Positions 8,922 to 17,095 of a DNA stretch of 64,000 nt are shown here, piece after piece; position 1 is the first letter of the stretch, and each line of letters opens with the position of its first letter. The notes below the pieces were generated by a model. That model saw only the letters and a program-made list of their open reading frames with translations. It was not told where the DNA came from and made no database searches. The position numbers were made by a program, and so were the translations under genes. This DNA comes from Rhodococcoides kyotonense (GTDB lineage: Bacteria > Actinomycetota > Actinomycetes > Mycobacteriales > Mycobacteriaceae). The DNA lies in the NCBI RefSeq assembly GCF_001645385.1, contig NZ_LVHI01000011.1:1-64000 (forward strand), read 5' to 3'.

Positions 8922-10870
8922 TGCCCGCCAGCAGATACGGGAGATACCACGGGGGCCCTGATCCGCTGGCCCCACCGGTGGATCTACGCGAGGCGCTCGA
9001 CGCGATCGGTAACGACGTGCTCGAGGGGTCGTCGCCGCGTCGGGCGATGCAGGAGATGCTCCGACGCGGCACTCAGAACATGCGCGGACTCGACGATCTC
9101 GCGGCAGATGCGCACCGTCGTCGACGAGATCTGTTGCGCAAGAACAATCTCGACGGAACCTTGCAGGAAGTCCGTGAGTTGCTCGACAAGGCGGTACTCG
9201 AAGAACGCAAGGCCCTCGCGCGGGCACTCGACGACGACGCACGGTTCCAGGAGATGCAGATCGGCGATCTGTCGCCGTCGACAGCGCAAGCGGTGCAGGA
9301 GCTTTCGGACTACGAGTGGCGGTCGTCGGAGGCTCGCGAGAACTACGAGAAGATCAAGGACCTGCTCGGACGCGAGATGCTGGACCAGCGCTTCGCGGGA
9401 ATGAAGAAGGCGCTCGAAGGGGCGACGGACGAAGACCGTCAAGCCATCAGCGACATGCTGAAAGACTTGAATTCGCTTCTCGACGCGCACAATAGGGGCG
9501 AGGACACCGACCGGCAGTTCGACGATTTCATGCGCAAACACGGTCAGCATTTCCCGGAAAATCCATCGAGCATCGACGAGCTTCTCGACGCGTTGGCCCA
9601 GCGCGCGGCAGCAGCTCAGCGGCTGCGAAATTCCCTGAGCCCCGAGCAGCGGGCCGAGCTGGATGCGTTGGCGCAGCAGGCCTTCGGAGACGCCGACCTG
9701 CTGAGCCAGCTCGACCAATTGGATCAGAACCTGCAGCAGGCACGTCCCGGTGAGGACTGGGACGGTTCGCAGAACTTCCGCGGCGAGAACGGCATGGGAC
9801 TCGGTGACGGCACCGGCGCACTGCAGGACATCGCGGAGCTCGAGAACCTCGGCAACCAGTTGTCGCAGCAGTACAACGGGGCCGCGCTCGACGACATCGA
9901 CGCGGAGTCGCTCCTCCGTCAGCTGGGGCCGGAGGCCGCGGCCGATGCGAAGATGCTGTCCGATCTCGAAAAGGCGCTGCAGCAGCAGGGTTTCATGGAC
10001 AAGGGCAGCGACGGTCAGTGGCGACTGTCCCCGAAGGCGATGCGTCAACTCGGCCAGTCCGCACTGCGTGACGTCGCCGGCAAGATTTCCCGACGCGGCG
10101 GCGAGCGAGACACACGCAAGGCCGGCGCGATGGGAGAGCCGACGGGGGCGTCGCGGACGTGGGAGTTCGGGGACACCGAACCGTGGGACGTGACGCGGAC
10201 GGTGGGCAACGCGGTGCTCAGGACGGCCGCGGAGGGTTCGACGTTCCCGGTTCGGTTGCAGGTCACCGACGTCGAGATCAGCGAAACCGAGACGCGCACG
10301 CAGGCAGCCGTGGCGTTGCTCGTCGACACGTCGTTCTCGATGGTCATGGACGGACGTTGGGTGCCGATGAAGCGCACTGCGCTGGCATTGAATCACCTTG
10401 TCGGTACCCGCTTTCGGGGTGACGATCTTCAGCTGATCGGATTCGGCAGGCACGCGCAGAAGCTGACGGCGTCGGAGTTGGCCGGTCTCGACGGCGCCTA
10501 TGACCAGGGCACAAATCTGCATCATGCCCTGCTGCTCGCGGGTAGGCATCTGCGTCGCCATCCGAATGCGCAACCCGTCGTGTTGATCGTGACCGACGGG
10601 GAGCCGACGGCCCACCTCGAGCCGGACGGTCACGCGTTCTTCGACTATCCGCCGCATCCACGGACGCTCGGGCTGACGGTGCGGGAGCTCGATACCATCG
10701 CGAAACTCGGTGCGCAGGTGACGATCTTCCGGCTCGGCGACGATCCGGGGCTCGCGCGAGTGGTCGACCGAATGGCCGAGCGCGTGGGCGGACGCGTCAT
10801 CGCACCGGATCTCGACGGGCTCGGTGCCGCCGTGGTCAGCGACTACCTGAAGCGGCGGAGGAAGTCGTGA
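8921..10870 (+). CDS. VWA-domain protein, partner of the AAA+ ATPase (Rv0959 homologue)
   Basis: A 649-aa protein. The first 430 residues are mostly charged, helical and glutamine-rich and probably form coiled coils. The C-terminal 200 residues are a von Willebrand A domain with a metal-binding MIDAS motif DTSFS (in LLVDTSFSMVMDG), the threonine-bearing segment DQGTNLHHAL and the aspartate segment LIVTDGEPT. In the chelatase/MoxR paradigm the ATPase remodels a complex recruited by the metal-bound VWA protein. The one-base overlap with the upstream ATPase gene and conserved order with Rv0958-Rv0959 support a functional pair. The target is unknown. Confidence 0.9.
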   Translation: MPASRYGRYHGGPDPLAPPVDLREALDAIGNDVLEGSSPRRAMQEMLRRGTQNMRGLDDLAADAHRRRRDLLRKNNLDGTLQEVRELLDKAVLEERKALARALDDDARFQEMQIGDLSPSTAQAVQELSDYEWRSSEARENYEKIKDLLGREMLDQRFAGMKKALEGATDEDRQAISDMLKDLNSLLDAHNRGEDTDRQFDDFMRKHGQHFPENPSSIDELLDALAQRAAAAQRLRNSLSPEQRAELDALAQQAFGDADLLSQLDQLDQNLQQARPGEDWDGSQNFRGENGMGLGDGTGALQDIAELENLGNQLSQQYNGAALDDIDAESLLRQLGPEAAADAKMLSDLEKALQQQGFMDKGSDGQWRLSPKAMRQLGQSALRDVAGKISRRGGERDTRKAGAMGEPTGASRTWEFGDTEPWDVTRTVGNAVLRTAAEGSTFPVRLQVTDVEISETETRTQAAVALLVDTSFSMVMDGRWVPMKRTALALNHLVGTRFRGDDLQLIGFGRHAQKLTASELAGLDGAYDQGTNLHHALLLAGRHLRRHPNAQPVVLIVTDGEPTAHLEPDGHAFFDYPPHPRTLGLTVRELDTIAKLGAQVTIFRLGDDPGLARVVDRMAERVGGRVIAPDLDGLGAAVVSDYLKRRRKS

Positions 10871-10874
10871 CGCG

Positions 10875-11432
10875 TCAGTCCTCGACCTTGATCTCGACGC
10901 CACCCCAGAACGCGAAACCGGTGACGACGACGAGCGGCGCACCGGGCTGACCGACCTGGCTGAGGTGGTCGAAGCCGCCCATGATCCCAGCCCCGCGGAC
11001 CTCGACGCGGATGGTCGACGGCACGGTGATCTCGATACCGCCCATGATGGCGATGCAGTTGATGGTCGCCTCGGGGGCGCTGAACCGCGCTCGTCGCAGG
11101 TCTATTTCACCGCCGCCCCAGAATGCGACGGCGTCGACGCGTCTCGCCACGGTCCATTCGCCCTTGCGGGTGAAGCCGCTCATGATGGCGATGGCGCGGT
11201 CGTTCTCGGGGCCGTCCACCGGGCTCGGCGTCGTCAACGCGAGGTCGCCCGTCAGTACGTCAAGCTCGCCGTATGTCTTGGCCTTGTACGCGGCCGCGGT
11301 GCGTGCGTCGTACTCGGACAGGGAGAGTTGACCGTCGGCCAAGGCGTCGCTCAGAAGCTTGGCGACCAGAGCTCGGTCGGCGTCGGCCGCACGAACAGTG
11401 GCTCGGTGGTTGTCCGGGAGCTCATCGGTCAC
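10875..11432 (-). CDS. DUF1707 / LiaF-like domain protein (Rv0966c homologue)
   Basis: A 185-aa protein. Residues 8-60 are a DUF1707 domain with the signature RAADADRALVAKLLSDALADG and LSEYDARTAAAY. The C-terminal half has repeated short strand motifs (AIMSGFTRKGEW, AFWGGGEIDLRRA, AIMGGIEITVP, GIMGGFDH, AFWGGVEIKVED), the right-handed beta-helix pattern of LiaF/DUF2154 cell-wall-stress proteins. There is no membrane segment. It runs convergently to the VWA gene with a 4-bp gap, leaving no room for a terminator. A role in envelope-stress sensing is an inference from the LiaF resemblance. Confidence 0.82.
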   Translation of the reverse strand: MTDELPDNHRATVRAADADRALVAKLLSDALADGQLSLSEYDARTAAAYKAKTYGELDVLTGDLALTTPSPVDGPENDRAIAIMSGFTRKGEWTVARRVDAVAFWGGGEIDLRRARFSAPEATINCIAIMGGIEITVPSTIRVEVRGAGIMGGFDHLSQVGQPGAPLVVVTGFAFWGGVEIKVED

Positions 11433-11446
11433 GACGAGCAGTTTAC

Positions 11447-11908
11447 TCAGGCTGCGTTGACCACCGCTCGGTCACCGAGTGGCGATTGCAGCGTCATCTG
11501 CATGGTTCCGTAGACGGCGACCATGATGCACGACTTGTCTGCTGCCTCTGGAAGGGTGCCGGTCCGCAGAGCGATGACCACATGTGAGTCGGTCTCGGTG
11601 ACCTGGGCTTCGGCGCCGTAGCACTCGGGAGTGCCCGTGACGAAATGGATGGCGATGGTGTTGGGGGAGACCTGACTCCACGACTCGAACGGCGTGGCCG
11701 TCGCGCGCACCAGACCGGGCGTCGAATCGAACATCGTGCCCACCTCGCCGACGGGGACCTCGATCGGAACCGGTGGTGCACTGGGGCTGTGCATGAGTCC
11801 TGCGGGTGCATTCGTGGGCCCGTCGGCATCCGCGTCGTCGGAGACCGCCTGGCTGCTACAGCCGCCGAGCAGGACGCACAGCATCAGTCCTGCAGCCACT
11901 TTCCTCAT
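11447..11908 (-). CDS. Putative lipoprotein
   Basis: A 153-aa protein with a short basic N-terminus, a hydrophobic stretch and a lipobox LLGGC (cysteine at residue 17), followed by an acidic/serine linker. It should be lipidated and anchored outside the membrane. The mature part has two cysteines (in PECYGAEA and DKSCIMVA) that could form a disulfide. It lies 14 bp upstream of the DUF1707 gene on the same strand and is probably co-transcribed. I do not recognise the family. Confidence 0.75.
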   Translation of the reverse strand: MRKVAAGLMLCVLLGGCSSQAVSDDADADGPTNAPAGLMHSPSAPPVPIEVPVGEVGTMFDSTPGLVRATATPFESWSQVSPNTIAIHFVTGTPECYGAEAQVTETDSHVVIALRTGTLPEAADKSCIMVAVYGTMQMTLQSPLGDRAVVNAA

Positions 11909-11964
11909 GCCACCAAGGTAGCGCCGAGAGCTGAGTACAACCTTTGAGCATGCATAAAGTCTGC

Positions 11965-12888
11965 TCAGGCAAGCAGTGCCGTCACGAGCGCGATGACCGG
12001 GATGGAGACGAGCGTCGTGACGAAGGCGGTATCCCTGGCCAGTACGACACCGCGGTTGTAACGGTGAGCGAAGACGAACACGTTCTGCGCGGTGGGAAGT
12101 GCAGAAATGACGGTGATCGCGAACAGCTCGTGGCCTTCGAGGCCCATGGCCAGAGCCATCAGGAACCCGAGCAGCGGCTGCAGAATCATCTTGAGCGACG
12201 ACGCGATCACGACGTCGCGCCTAGGGCTGCTGCCCTTCTCCAGCACTCGTGTTCCGTACAGCGACAGTCCGAACGCCAGGAGCGCTCCGGGCACCGCGGC
12301 ACCGCCGACGAGATCGAACGGCTGCATCAGCGCTTCCGGCAGCTCGATTCCGAAGACGGACAGCAGCAGGCCGGCAGCGCCCGCGAGGACGATGGGGTTC
12401 TTGAACGGCGTGACCACGATGTTCCGGATCGACGCCTTCTTGCCCATCGTCGACAGATCCAGAATCGTCAACGCGAGCGGCGAATACACCATGATCTGGA
12501 ACAGCAGCAGCGGCGCGACGAAATTCGCGTCGCCGAGCACGAAGACCGCGATCGGAATTCCGAGGTTCGCGGCATTGACGTACGACGACGCAAGCCCGCC
12601 GATCGTCGCCTCGGGCACGTCACGTTTCAACACGAACTTGGCGACGACGAAGTAGATCGCGCCGACGGCGAGAGCTGTCACGCCCGCGACGACGAGAATC
12701 GGCGACAGGATGACCGACAGGTCCGACGTGGCGAGCGTGACGAACAGCAGCGACGGAGTGGCGACGTAGAAGACGAGCCGGCTGAGCACGAACTGACCGT
12801 GTGGGCCGAGAACCCCGAGACGCGCGAGCAGGTAGCCGAGCGCGATGACGATGAAGATGACCGTGAAACCCTCGAGTACTCCGGACAT
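11965..12888 (-). CDS. AEC-family (auxin efflux carrier-like) transporter
   Basis: A 307-aa integral membrane protein with about ten hydrophobic segments, including VIFIVIALGYLLARLGVLG at the N-terminus and GLASSYVNAANLGIPIAVFVL. The conserved YVNAANLGIP block is typical of the AEC/PIN-like superfamily of secondary carriers for small organic acids or amino acids. Bacterial members have not been linked to auxin. The substrate cannot be predicted from context. Its promoter must lie in 12889-12952, next to the terminator of the leftward ribosomal operon. Confidence 0.85.
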   Translation of the reverse strand: MSGVLEGFTVIFIVIALGYLLARLGVLGPHGQFVLSRLVFYVATPSLLFVTLATSDLSVILSPILVVAGVTALAVGAIYFVVAKFVLKRDVPEATIGGLASSYVNAANLGIPIAVFVLGDANFVAPLLLFQIMVYSPLALTILDLSTMGKKASIRNIVVTPFKNPIVLAGAAGLLLSVFGIELPEALMQPFDLVGGAAVPGALLAFGLSLYGTRVLEKGSSPRRDVVIASSLKMILQPLLGFLMALAMGLEGHELFAITVISALPTAQNVFVFAHRYNRGVVLARDTAFVTTLVSIPVIALVTALLA

Positions 12889-12952
12889 GAGGGCTACGGA
12901 TCTCGTTTCTTCGCTTCGTCTACAGTGCGAGCCAACTCTAGTGCTTACACAG

Positions 12953-12987
12953 AAAGGCCACGCACCCGAGGAGGGTGCGTGGCCTTT
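12953..12987. terminator. Terminator of the leftward ribosomal-protein operon
   Basis: The 15-bp perfect stem AAAGGCCACGCACCC / GGGTGCGTGGCCTTT has a 5-nt loop and lies 15 bp past the rpsR stop. Read leftward it is followed by TCTGTGTAAG, a modest T-tract. It ends the minus-strand rpmB-rpmG-rpsN-rpsR transcript. Confidence 0.82.
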
Positions 12988-13001
12988 CCGGTGTGAACGA
13001 T

Positions 13002-13256
13002 CTAGCGGCTGGTGAAGGGCAGCAGTGCCATCTCACGAGCATTCTTGACCGCGACGGCAACCTGACGCTGCTGCTGCGGGGTCAGGCCGGTGACGCGGCG
13101 GCTGCGGATCTTGCCGCGGTCGGAGATGAACTGACGAAGGAGGTTGATGTCCTTGTAGTCCACCGTGGTGACCTTGGCGGCGTTCAGCGGGTTCTTCTTG
13201 GGTCGACGGCCTGCCTCGGCGCGGACCTTCTTCGACGGTGCTCTCTTGACTGCCAT
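13002..13256 (-). CDS. rpsR: 30S ribosomal protein S18, zinc-free paralogue
   Basis: An 84-aa S18 of the small subunit platform. Core motifs include [19 protein letters not shown] and [20 protein letters not shown]. It has no cysteine, so it is the C-minus form that lacks the zinc-binding motif of the housekeeping S18. In mycobacteria this paralogue (RpsR2) replaces the zinc-binding form during zinc starvation. It is the last gene of a four-gene operon and starts 14 bp after the rpsN stop. Confidence 0.95.
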   Translation of the reverse strand: MAVKRAPSKKVRAEAGRRPKKNPLNAAKVTTVDYKDINLLRQFISDRGKIRSRRVTGLTPQQQRQVAVAVKNAREMALLPFTSR

Positions 13257-13270
13257 CTCTACCTTTTCCC

Positions 13271-13576
13271 TTACCAGCTCGACTTGTGGACGCCTGGCAG
13301 CTCCCCCCGGTGAGCCATCTCGCGCACCTTCACGCGTGACAGTCCGAATTTCCGGAGGTGACCGCGCGGACGTCCATCCGCAGCGTCACGATTGCGCAAT
13401 CGTACCGGACTCGCGTCGCGTGGTAGACGCTGCAGTGCCGCCTGGGCCTCCGCGCGCTCGGAATCGGGTGTCGACGGCTTCCTGATCAGCTCCTTGAGCT
13501 CGGCGCGTCGGGCCGCGTAGCGGGCGACGACGAGCTTGCGCTGCTCGTTCTTCTCGATCTTCGACTTCTTCGCCAT
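13271..13576 (-). CDS. rpsN: 30S ribosomal protein S14, zinc-free paralogue
   Basis: A 101-aa long-form S14 starting [17 protein letters not shown] and ending with the conserved block [22 protein letters not shown]. No cysteine is present, whereas the short zinc-binding S14 is about 61 aa with four cysteines. It substitutes in the 30S head when zinc is limiting. The ATG at 13576 lies 2 bp after the rpmG stop, so translation is probably coupled. Confidence 0.95.
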   Translation of the reverse strand: MAKKSKIEKNEQRKLVVARYAARRAELKELIRKPSTPDSERAEAQAALQRLPRDASPVRLRNRDAADGRPRGHLRKFGLSRVKVREMAHRGELPGVHKSSW

Positions 13577-13578
13577 CG

Positions 13579-13746
13579 CTATCGCTCTTCCCTGAAGTCG
13601 ACGTGCTTGCGGACGACCGGGTCGTACTTCTTCAGCACGACGCGGTCGGGATCGTTGCGACGGTTCTTCCTGGTCACGTACGTGTATCCGGTCCCGGCCG
13701 TCGACTTGAGCTTGATGATCGGGCGGACGTCTGTGCTCTTGCCCAT
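13579..13746 (-). CDS. rpmG: 50S ribosomal protein L33, zinc-free paralogue
   Basis: A 55-aa protein starting [20 protein letters not shown], with [20 protein letters not shown], which is characteristic of L33. The two CxxC pairs of the zinc form are absent. The start overlaps the rpmB stop by one base (TGATG at 13744-13748). It is the second gene of the leftward zinc-starvation operon. Confidence 0.95.
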   Translation of the reverse strand: MGKSTDVRPIIKLKSTAGTGYTYVTRKNRRNDPDRVVLKKYDPVVRKHVDFREER

Positions 13747-13982
13747 CAGAGTTTCTCCCCTCGTGCGACCAGCTTGGCGACGACCGCGTCGATGCCGTCA
13801 CGGTCGATCGTCTTGATGCCTTTCGCCGACAACGTCAGCGTGACGCGTCGGCCCAGGCTCGGAACGAAGTACGTCTTCTTCTGGATGTTCGGGTCCCAGC
13901 GGCGGCTGGTCCTGACGTGGGAGTGCGAGACGGACTTACCGAATCCCGGCTTTCTCCCCGTCACCTGGCAGTGCGCGGACAT
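13746..13982 (-). CDS. rpmB: 50S ribosomal protein L28, zinc-free paralogue
   Basis: A 78-aa L28 with the N-terminus [20 protein letters not shown] and the block [20 protein letters not shown]. Only one cysteine remains (Cys5); the partner is replaced by Thr8, so the CxxC zinc pair is broken. It is first in the leftward operon. A Zur-box-like palindrome at 14005-14022 lies 22 bp upstream of the start codon, placing the operator over the likely promoter. Confidence 0.95.
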   Translation of the reverse strand: MSAHCQVTGRKPGFGKSVSHSHVRTSRRWDPNIQKKTYFVPSLGRRVTLTLSAKGIKTIDRDGIDAVVAKLVARGEKL

Positions 13983-14004
13983 GCGCGCTCCTCTCTTGCC
14001 GTTT

Positions 14005-14022
14005 ATGACAATCGTTTTCGAC
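14005..14022. promoter_or_regulatory. Zur-box-like operator for the rpmB operon
   Basis: The sequence ATGACAATCGTTTTCGAC has an imperfect GACAA-TCG-TTTTC palindromic core and lies just upstream of rpmB. A near-identical site is 55 bp away on the mrf side. Actinobacterial Zur binds palindromes of this AT-centred TGA-AATC-TTTTCA type. Identity as a Zur site is inferred from motif and gene content. Confidence 0.75.
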
Positions 14023-14059
14023 AAAGCGTTGATTCGAATGTAGCGTGCAGCGAGAAGAA

Positions 14060-14077
14060 ATGACAATCGTTGTCGAA
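14060..14077. promoter_or_regulatory. Zur-box-like operator for the mrf-rpmE-rpmF operon
   Basis: The sequence ATGACAATCGTTGTCGAA has a perfect GACAA-TCG-TTGTC palindrome. It lies 15 bp upstream of the preferred GTG start of mrf (14093). It would fall inside the coding region if the gene began at 14045 or 14060, which argues against those starts. Confidence 0.78.
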
Positions 14078-14092
14078 AGAAGGGGTCTGCTC

Positions 14093-15343
14093 GTGGACGG
14101 TCGCACGCCACTCGTGCTCGTGTCCGGTTGGACGGGAGCCATGGAGGATGTGACGACGGCACTACTCGCGCCAGGAACCGTCGCCGTCCGTCACGACCTC
14201 GGCCGGGTCTACGAGGGCGTCGTCCGTCGCACTCTCTACGCGGCAGGGGAGGCTCCGCGTGAGACGATTCTCGAACTGGCACACGGCTGCGTGTCGTGCA
14301 CGTTGCGCGAGGACCTGCTGCCGCTGCTGCGCGCCTTGTCCGCCCGCAGCTCGGTGCAGCGCATCGTGCTGGCGATGGATCCGGCGCTCGAACCGGAGGC
14401 GCTGTGCTGGGCGATCGAGAACGTCGTCGTCGCAGGCGTCGTCGGACAGATCGACGGACCTGCCGCGCGGGACGTGCGTATCTCCGCGGTCGTCGACTGT
14501 CTGGATGCCGCGACGTGGCTCGCCGACGCGACCGGTGACGACGCGCTGGCCGACCGGGGCATCGTCGCGAGCGGGGACGACGACCGTACCGTCGCGCAGG
14601 TGGTCGTCGGACAGGTCGATTACGCCGACGCGCTGGTCGTCTCGGCAGGCCCGGAGGTCGACGGCTGGGAACGCGCGAAACTGGCGGCCGTCCTCGCGCG
14701 TCTCGCACCCGGCGCACCGGTCGCGTGGGTCGGGCCGGGGGACACGCTCGACGTCGAAGCGCTCCTCACAGCGGTGCCGTTCGACGCGCGACGCGGAGAG
14801 ATCACCGACGCCCATTCGCCGCTGCTACGCGGACAGCCGCCGCTGACGGCCGACTGCGGAGTCACGCTCGTCGAATTCGCTGCGACGCGCCCGTTCCATC
14901 CCGAACGTCTGCACGAGGCGATCGACGTTCTGCTCGACGGCGTCGTCACCGCCCGCGGGCGAGCCTGGGTCGCAACGCAACCCGACGAAGCGCTGTGGAT
15001 CGAATCCGCGGGCGGGGGTCTGCGCGTCGCGAGTGCCGGAAAGTGGCTCGCCGCAATGACTCCCGAGGAACAGGAACAGGTCGGCACGATGCGTCGTGCG
15101 ATGGCGGCGCTGCGGTGGGACGACGAGAACGGCGATCGCGACACCTCGCTCGTCGTGCTGGTGCATGCCGCCGACCCGTCGGAGATCGATCGAACTCTGC
15201 AGTGGGCTCTGGTGTCCGACGACGAGATGACCTCGCCCGACGAGTGGTCGTCCTGGACCGATCCGTTCGGGCAATTCCACGAGGACCCATGCGAGACAAC
15301 AGAATCTCCGTACTCGGAGCAATCGAGAGAGGCGAAGGAATGA
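14093..15343 (+). CDS. mrf: Mrf (Mpy recruitment factor)-like COG0523 protein
   Basis: About 416 aa, related to the CobW/YciC-type COG0523 proteins and to mycobacterial Rv0106/Mrf. Mrf recruits the hibernation factor Mpy to zinc-free ribosomes. The usual Walker A lysine motif is absent: the equivalent stretch is [12 protein letters not shown]. The metal motif is [10 protein letters not shown] (Cys66 and Cys69) rather than GCxCC. Both departures are shared with Rv0106 as I remember it. GTG 14093 is chosen because a ribosome site (AAGGGG, about 14079-14084) fits it and a Zur-like box lies just upstream; ATG 14060 and GTG 14045 would bury the box. The stop overlaps the L31 start by 4 bp. Confidence 0.85.
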   Translation: MDGRTPLVLVSGWTGAMEDVTTALLAPGTVAVRHDLGRVYEGVVRRTLYAAGEAPRETILELAHGCVSCTLREDLLPLLRALSARSSVQRIVLAMDPALEPEALCWAIENVVVAGVVGQIDGPAARDVRISAVVDCLDAATWLADATGDDALADRGIVASGDDDRTVAQVVVGQVDYADALVVSAGPEVDGWERAKLAAVLARLAPGAPVAWVGPGDTLDVEALLTAVPFDARRGEITDAHSPLLRGQPPLTADCGVTLVEFAATRPFHPERLHEAIDVLLDGVVTARGRAWVATQPDEALWIESAGGGLRVASAGKWLAAMTPEEQEQVGTMRRAMAALRWDDENGDRDTSLVVLVHAADPSEIDRTLQWALVSDDEMTSPDEWSSWTDPFGQFHEDPCETTESPYSEQSREAKE

Positions 15344-15600
15344 AGCAGGGAATTCACCCCGACTACCACCCGGTGGTCTTTCAGGACGCGGGCACGGGAA
15401 GTAAATTCCTGACCCGGTCCACCATCACGTCCACCCGCGAGATCGAATGGGAAGACGGCAACACCTACCCGCTCGTGATCGTCGACGTCACCAGCGAATC
15501 GCACCCCTTCTGGACCGGCGCCGCGCGCATCATGGACACCCAGGGTCGCGTCGAGAAGTTCGAGAAGCGCTACGGGCGCCGCACCCGAAAGGAAGCCTGA
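15340..15600 (+). CDS. rpmE2: 50S ribosomal protein L31, type B (zinc-free)
   Basis: An 86-aa type B L31 starting [18 protein letters not shown] with a central [21 protein letters not shown]. It lacks the CxxC motifs of type A L31 and is the classical zinc-sparing replacement. The start overlaps the mrf stop (ATGA at 15340-15343), so the two are translationally coupled and share the Zur-like operator. Confidence 0.96.
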   Translation: MKQGIHPDYHPVVFQDAGTGSKFLTRSTITSTREIEWEDGNTYPLVIVDVTSESHPFWTGAARIMDTQGRVEKFEKRYGRRTRKEA

Positions 15601-15603
15601 GCC

Positions 15604-15768
15604 ATGGCCGTTCCGAAGAGAAAGATGTCCCGCTCCAACACGAGGAGCCGTCGGGCGCAGTGGAAAGCCGTCGCACCGGATCTCGTCACCGTCCGGGTAG
15701 GTGGGCAGGAGTTCAGGGTTCCTCGTCGATTGGTGAAGGCCGTGCAGACGGGTGTGTATACGCCGTAG
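15604..15768 (+). CDS. rpmF: 50S ribosomal protein L32
   Basis: A 54-aa protein: [20 protein letters not shown], then a short variable tail ending in GVYTP. The AVPKRKxSRSxxRxRR signature identifies L32. No zinc-binding cysteines are present. It starts 3 bp after the L31 stop and closes the rightward zinc-starvation operon. In M. tuberculosis a small rpmF (Rv0979A) also lies near mprA. Confidence 0.93.
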   Translation: MAVPKRKMSRSNTRSRRAQWKAVAPDLVTVRVGGQEFRVPRRLVKAVQTGVYTP

Positions 15769-15844
15769 TTTCGCCCGCCGGCCCCCCCTTTTTCGGCCCG
15801 CCCGCCCGCCCGGCCCGCCCCCTTTCGGACCGAAGGTGACATCT

Positions 15845-15953
15845 GGTCACTCCGAGTGACCGAGGGGCGCCCTCGCTGGAATCCGGGACCGGGCGCCGAC
15901 CGGACCGAGGGCCTCCCTGGCTCACTTGGAGTGAGCAAGGGAGGCCTTCGGTC
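15845..15953. repeat. Pair of diverged hairpin elements downstream of rpmF
   Basis: Hairpin 1 is GGTCACTCCGAGTGACC (15845-15861). Hairpin 2 is longer (about 15904-15953): GGCCTCCCTgGCTCACT pairs with AGTGAGCaAGGGAGGCC across a TGG loop. The segments that follow each GAGTGA centre can be aligned (about 23 of 32 positions), so the two look like diverged copies of one element. The second is strong enough to terminate the rpmF transcript, although its T-tract is poor. A C-rich low-complexity tract (15780-15830) precedes them. Confidence 0.65.
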
Positions 15954-15988
15954 GTTCGCGGGTGTCCCGCCTGGGTACGTTGAGCGCT

Positions 15989-17050
15989 ATGGCCGAACCT
16001 TCCGCGAAGGATGTCAAGAGGTGGCGACGCTATCTCGCCGACGAGCGTGCGGAGGCCGCCGTCTATCGCGACCTCGCGAGCCGACGCACCGGCGAGGAAC
16101 GTGAGATCCTGCTCGCGCTGGCCGATGCCGAGGGTCGTCACGAGGAACATTGGCGACGGTTGCTCGGCGATCGCGTCGGGAAGTCGCAGCCGGGTAGTCG
16201 ACGTACGCGACTTCTCGGCCTGCTGGCCAGGCGATTCGGTTCGGTGTTCGTGCTCGCGTTGGCGCAGCGCGCCGAGACACGGTCGCCGTACGCGTCGGAT
16301 TCCGACGCCACCGACGCCATGACGGCCGACGAGCAGATTCACGCCGAGGTGGTGCGCGCGCTGGCGGCGCGTGGTCGCAACCGGCTGTCGGGAACGTTCC
16401 GCGCCGCGGTGTTCGGCGCGAACGACGGGCTCGTCAGCAACCTCGCGCTGGTGTTGGGCATCAGTGGAAGCGGAGTGTCGAACCATATCGTGCTGGTCAC
16501 CGGCCTTGCCGGTCTGCTCGCCGGTGCACTGTCGATGGGCGCGGGCGAGTACGTATCCGTCCGCTCGCAGCGGGAGTTGTTGGAGGCGTCGTCGCCGGAT
16601 CGGTCGGCGCGTGAAGCCGTCCAGCATCTCGACGTCGACGCGAACGAGCTCGCGCTGGTGTATCGCGCACGAGGAATGACGCCCGACGAGGCCGAAGCTC
16701 GCGCGTCCGAAGTGCTCAGGAATCTCGGTCCCGACGACGAGATGCAGTCGTCGGTCGATGCGCACGAAGCCGTCGGAACCGGCCTCGGGGCCGCGTCGGC
16801 CAGCTTCTGTTTCTTTGCATCGGGTGCAGTGATTCCGGTGCTTCCGTACCTGTTCGGCCTGGAAGGCTATGTGGCGCTGGTGGTTGCATCGGTGTTGGTG
16901 GGCATTGCTCTGTTGGGGACGGGAGCGGTGGTCGGTCTGTTGAGTGGAGGCCCGCCGGTCAAGCGTGCGTTGCGTCAGCTCGCGATCGGCTACGGAGCTG
17001 CTGGCGCGACCTATCTGCTGGGCATGGTGTTCGGCGGCGGTGCCGGATAA
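15989..17050 (+). CDS. VIT1/CCC1-type iron/manganese transporter with N-terminal ferritin-like domain
   Basis: A 353-aa fusion protein. Residues 1 to about 130 are a rubrerythrin-like helical domain with spaced Glu/His residues (DERAEAAVYRDLA, ADAEGRHEEHWRRLLGD). The rest is a VIT1/CCC1 domain with FRAAVFGANDGLVSNLALVLG, GALSMGAGEYVSVRSQRE and several membrane segments. Such proteins move Fe2+ or Mn2+ out of the cytoplasm, with the ferritin-like domain thought to bind the metal. ATG 15989 is preferred over an upstream frame start at 15962. The placement beside a metal-responsive locus is suggestive, but no shared operator is seen. Confidence 0.88.
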   Translation: MAEPSAKDVKRWRRYLADERAEAAVYRDLASRRTGEEREILLALADAEGRHEEHWRRLLGDRVGKSQPGSRRTRLLGLLARRFGSVFVLALAQRAETRSPYASDSDATDAMTADEQIHAEVVRALAARGRNRLSGTFRAAVFGANDGLVSNLALVLGISGSGVSNHIVLVTGLAGLLAGALSMGAGEYVSVRSQRELLEASSPDRSAREAVQHLDVDANELALVYRARGMTPDEAEARASEVLRNLGPDDEMQSSVDAHEAVGTGLGAASASFCFFASGAVIPVLPYLFGLEGYVALVVASVLVGIALLGTGAVVGLLSGGPPVKRALRQLAIGYGAAGATYLLGMVFGGGAG

Positions 17051-17095
17051 CAAATCACGCGCCTTTTCGGGTCGACGCGCGTTACTGTCATTGCC

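Noticed and set aside
14045-14092. Upstream starts for mrf at GTG 14045 or ATG 14060
   Set aside because: Both would place the Zur-like palindrome inside the coding sequence and lack a matching ribosome site; GTG 14093 has one.
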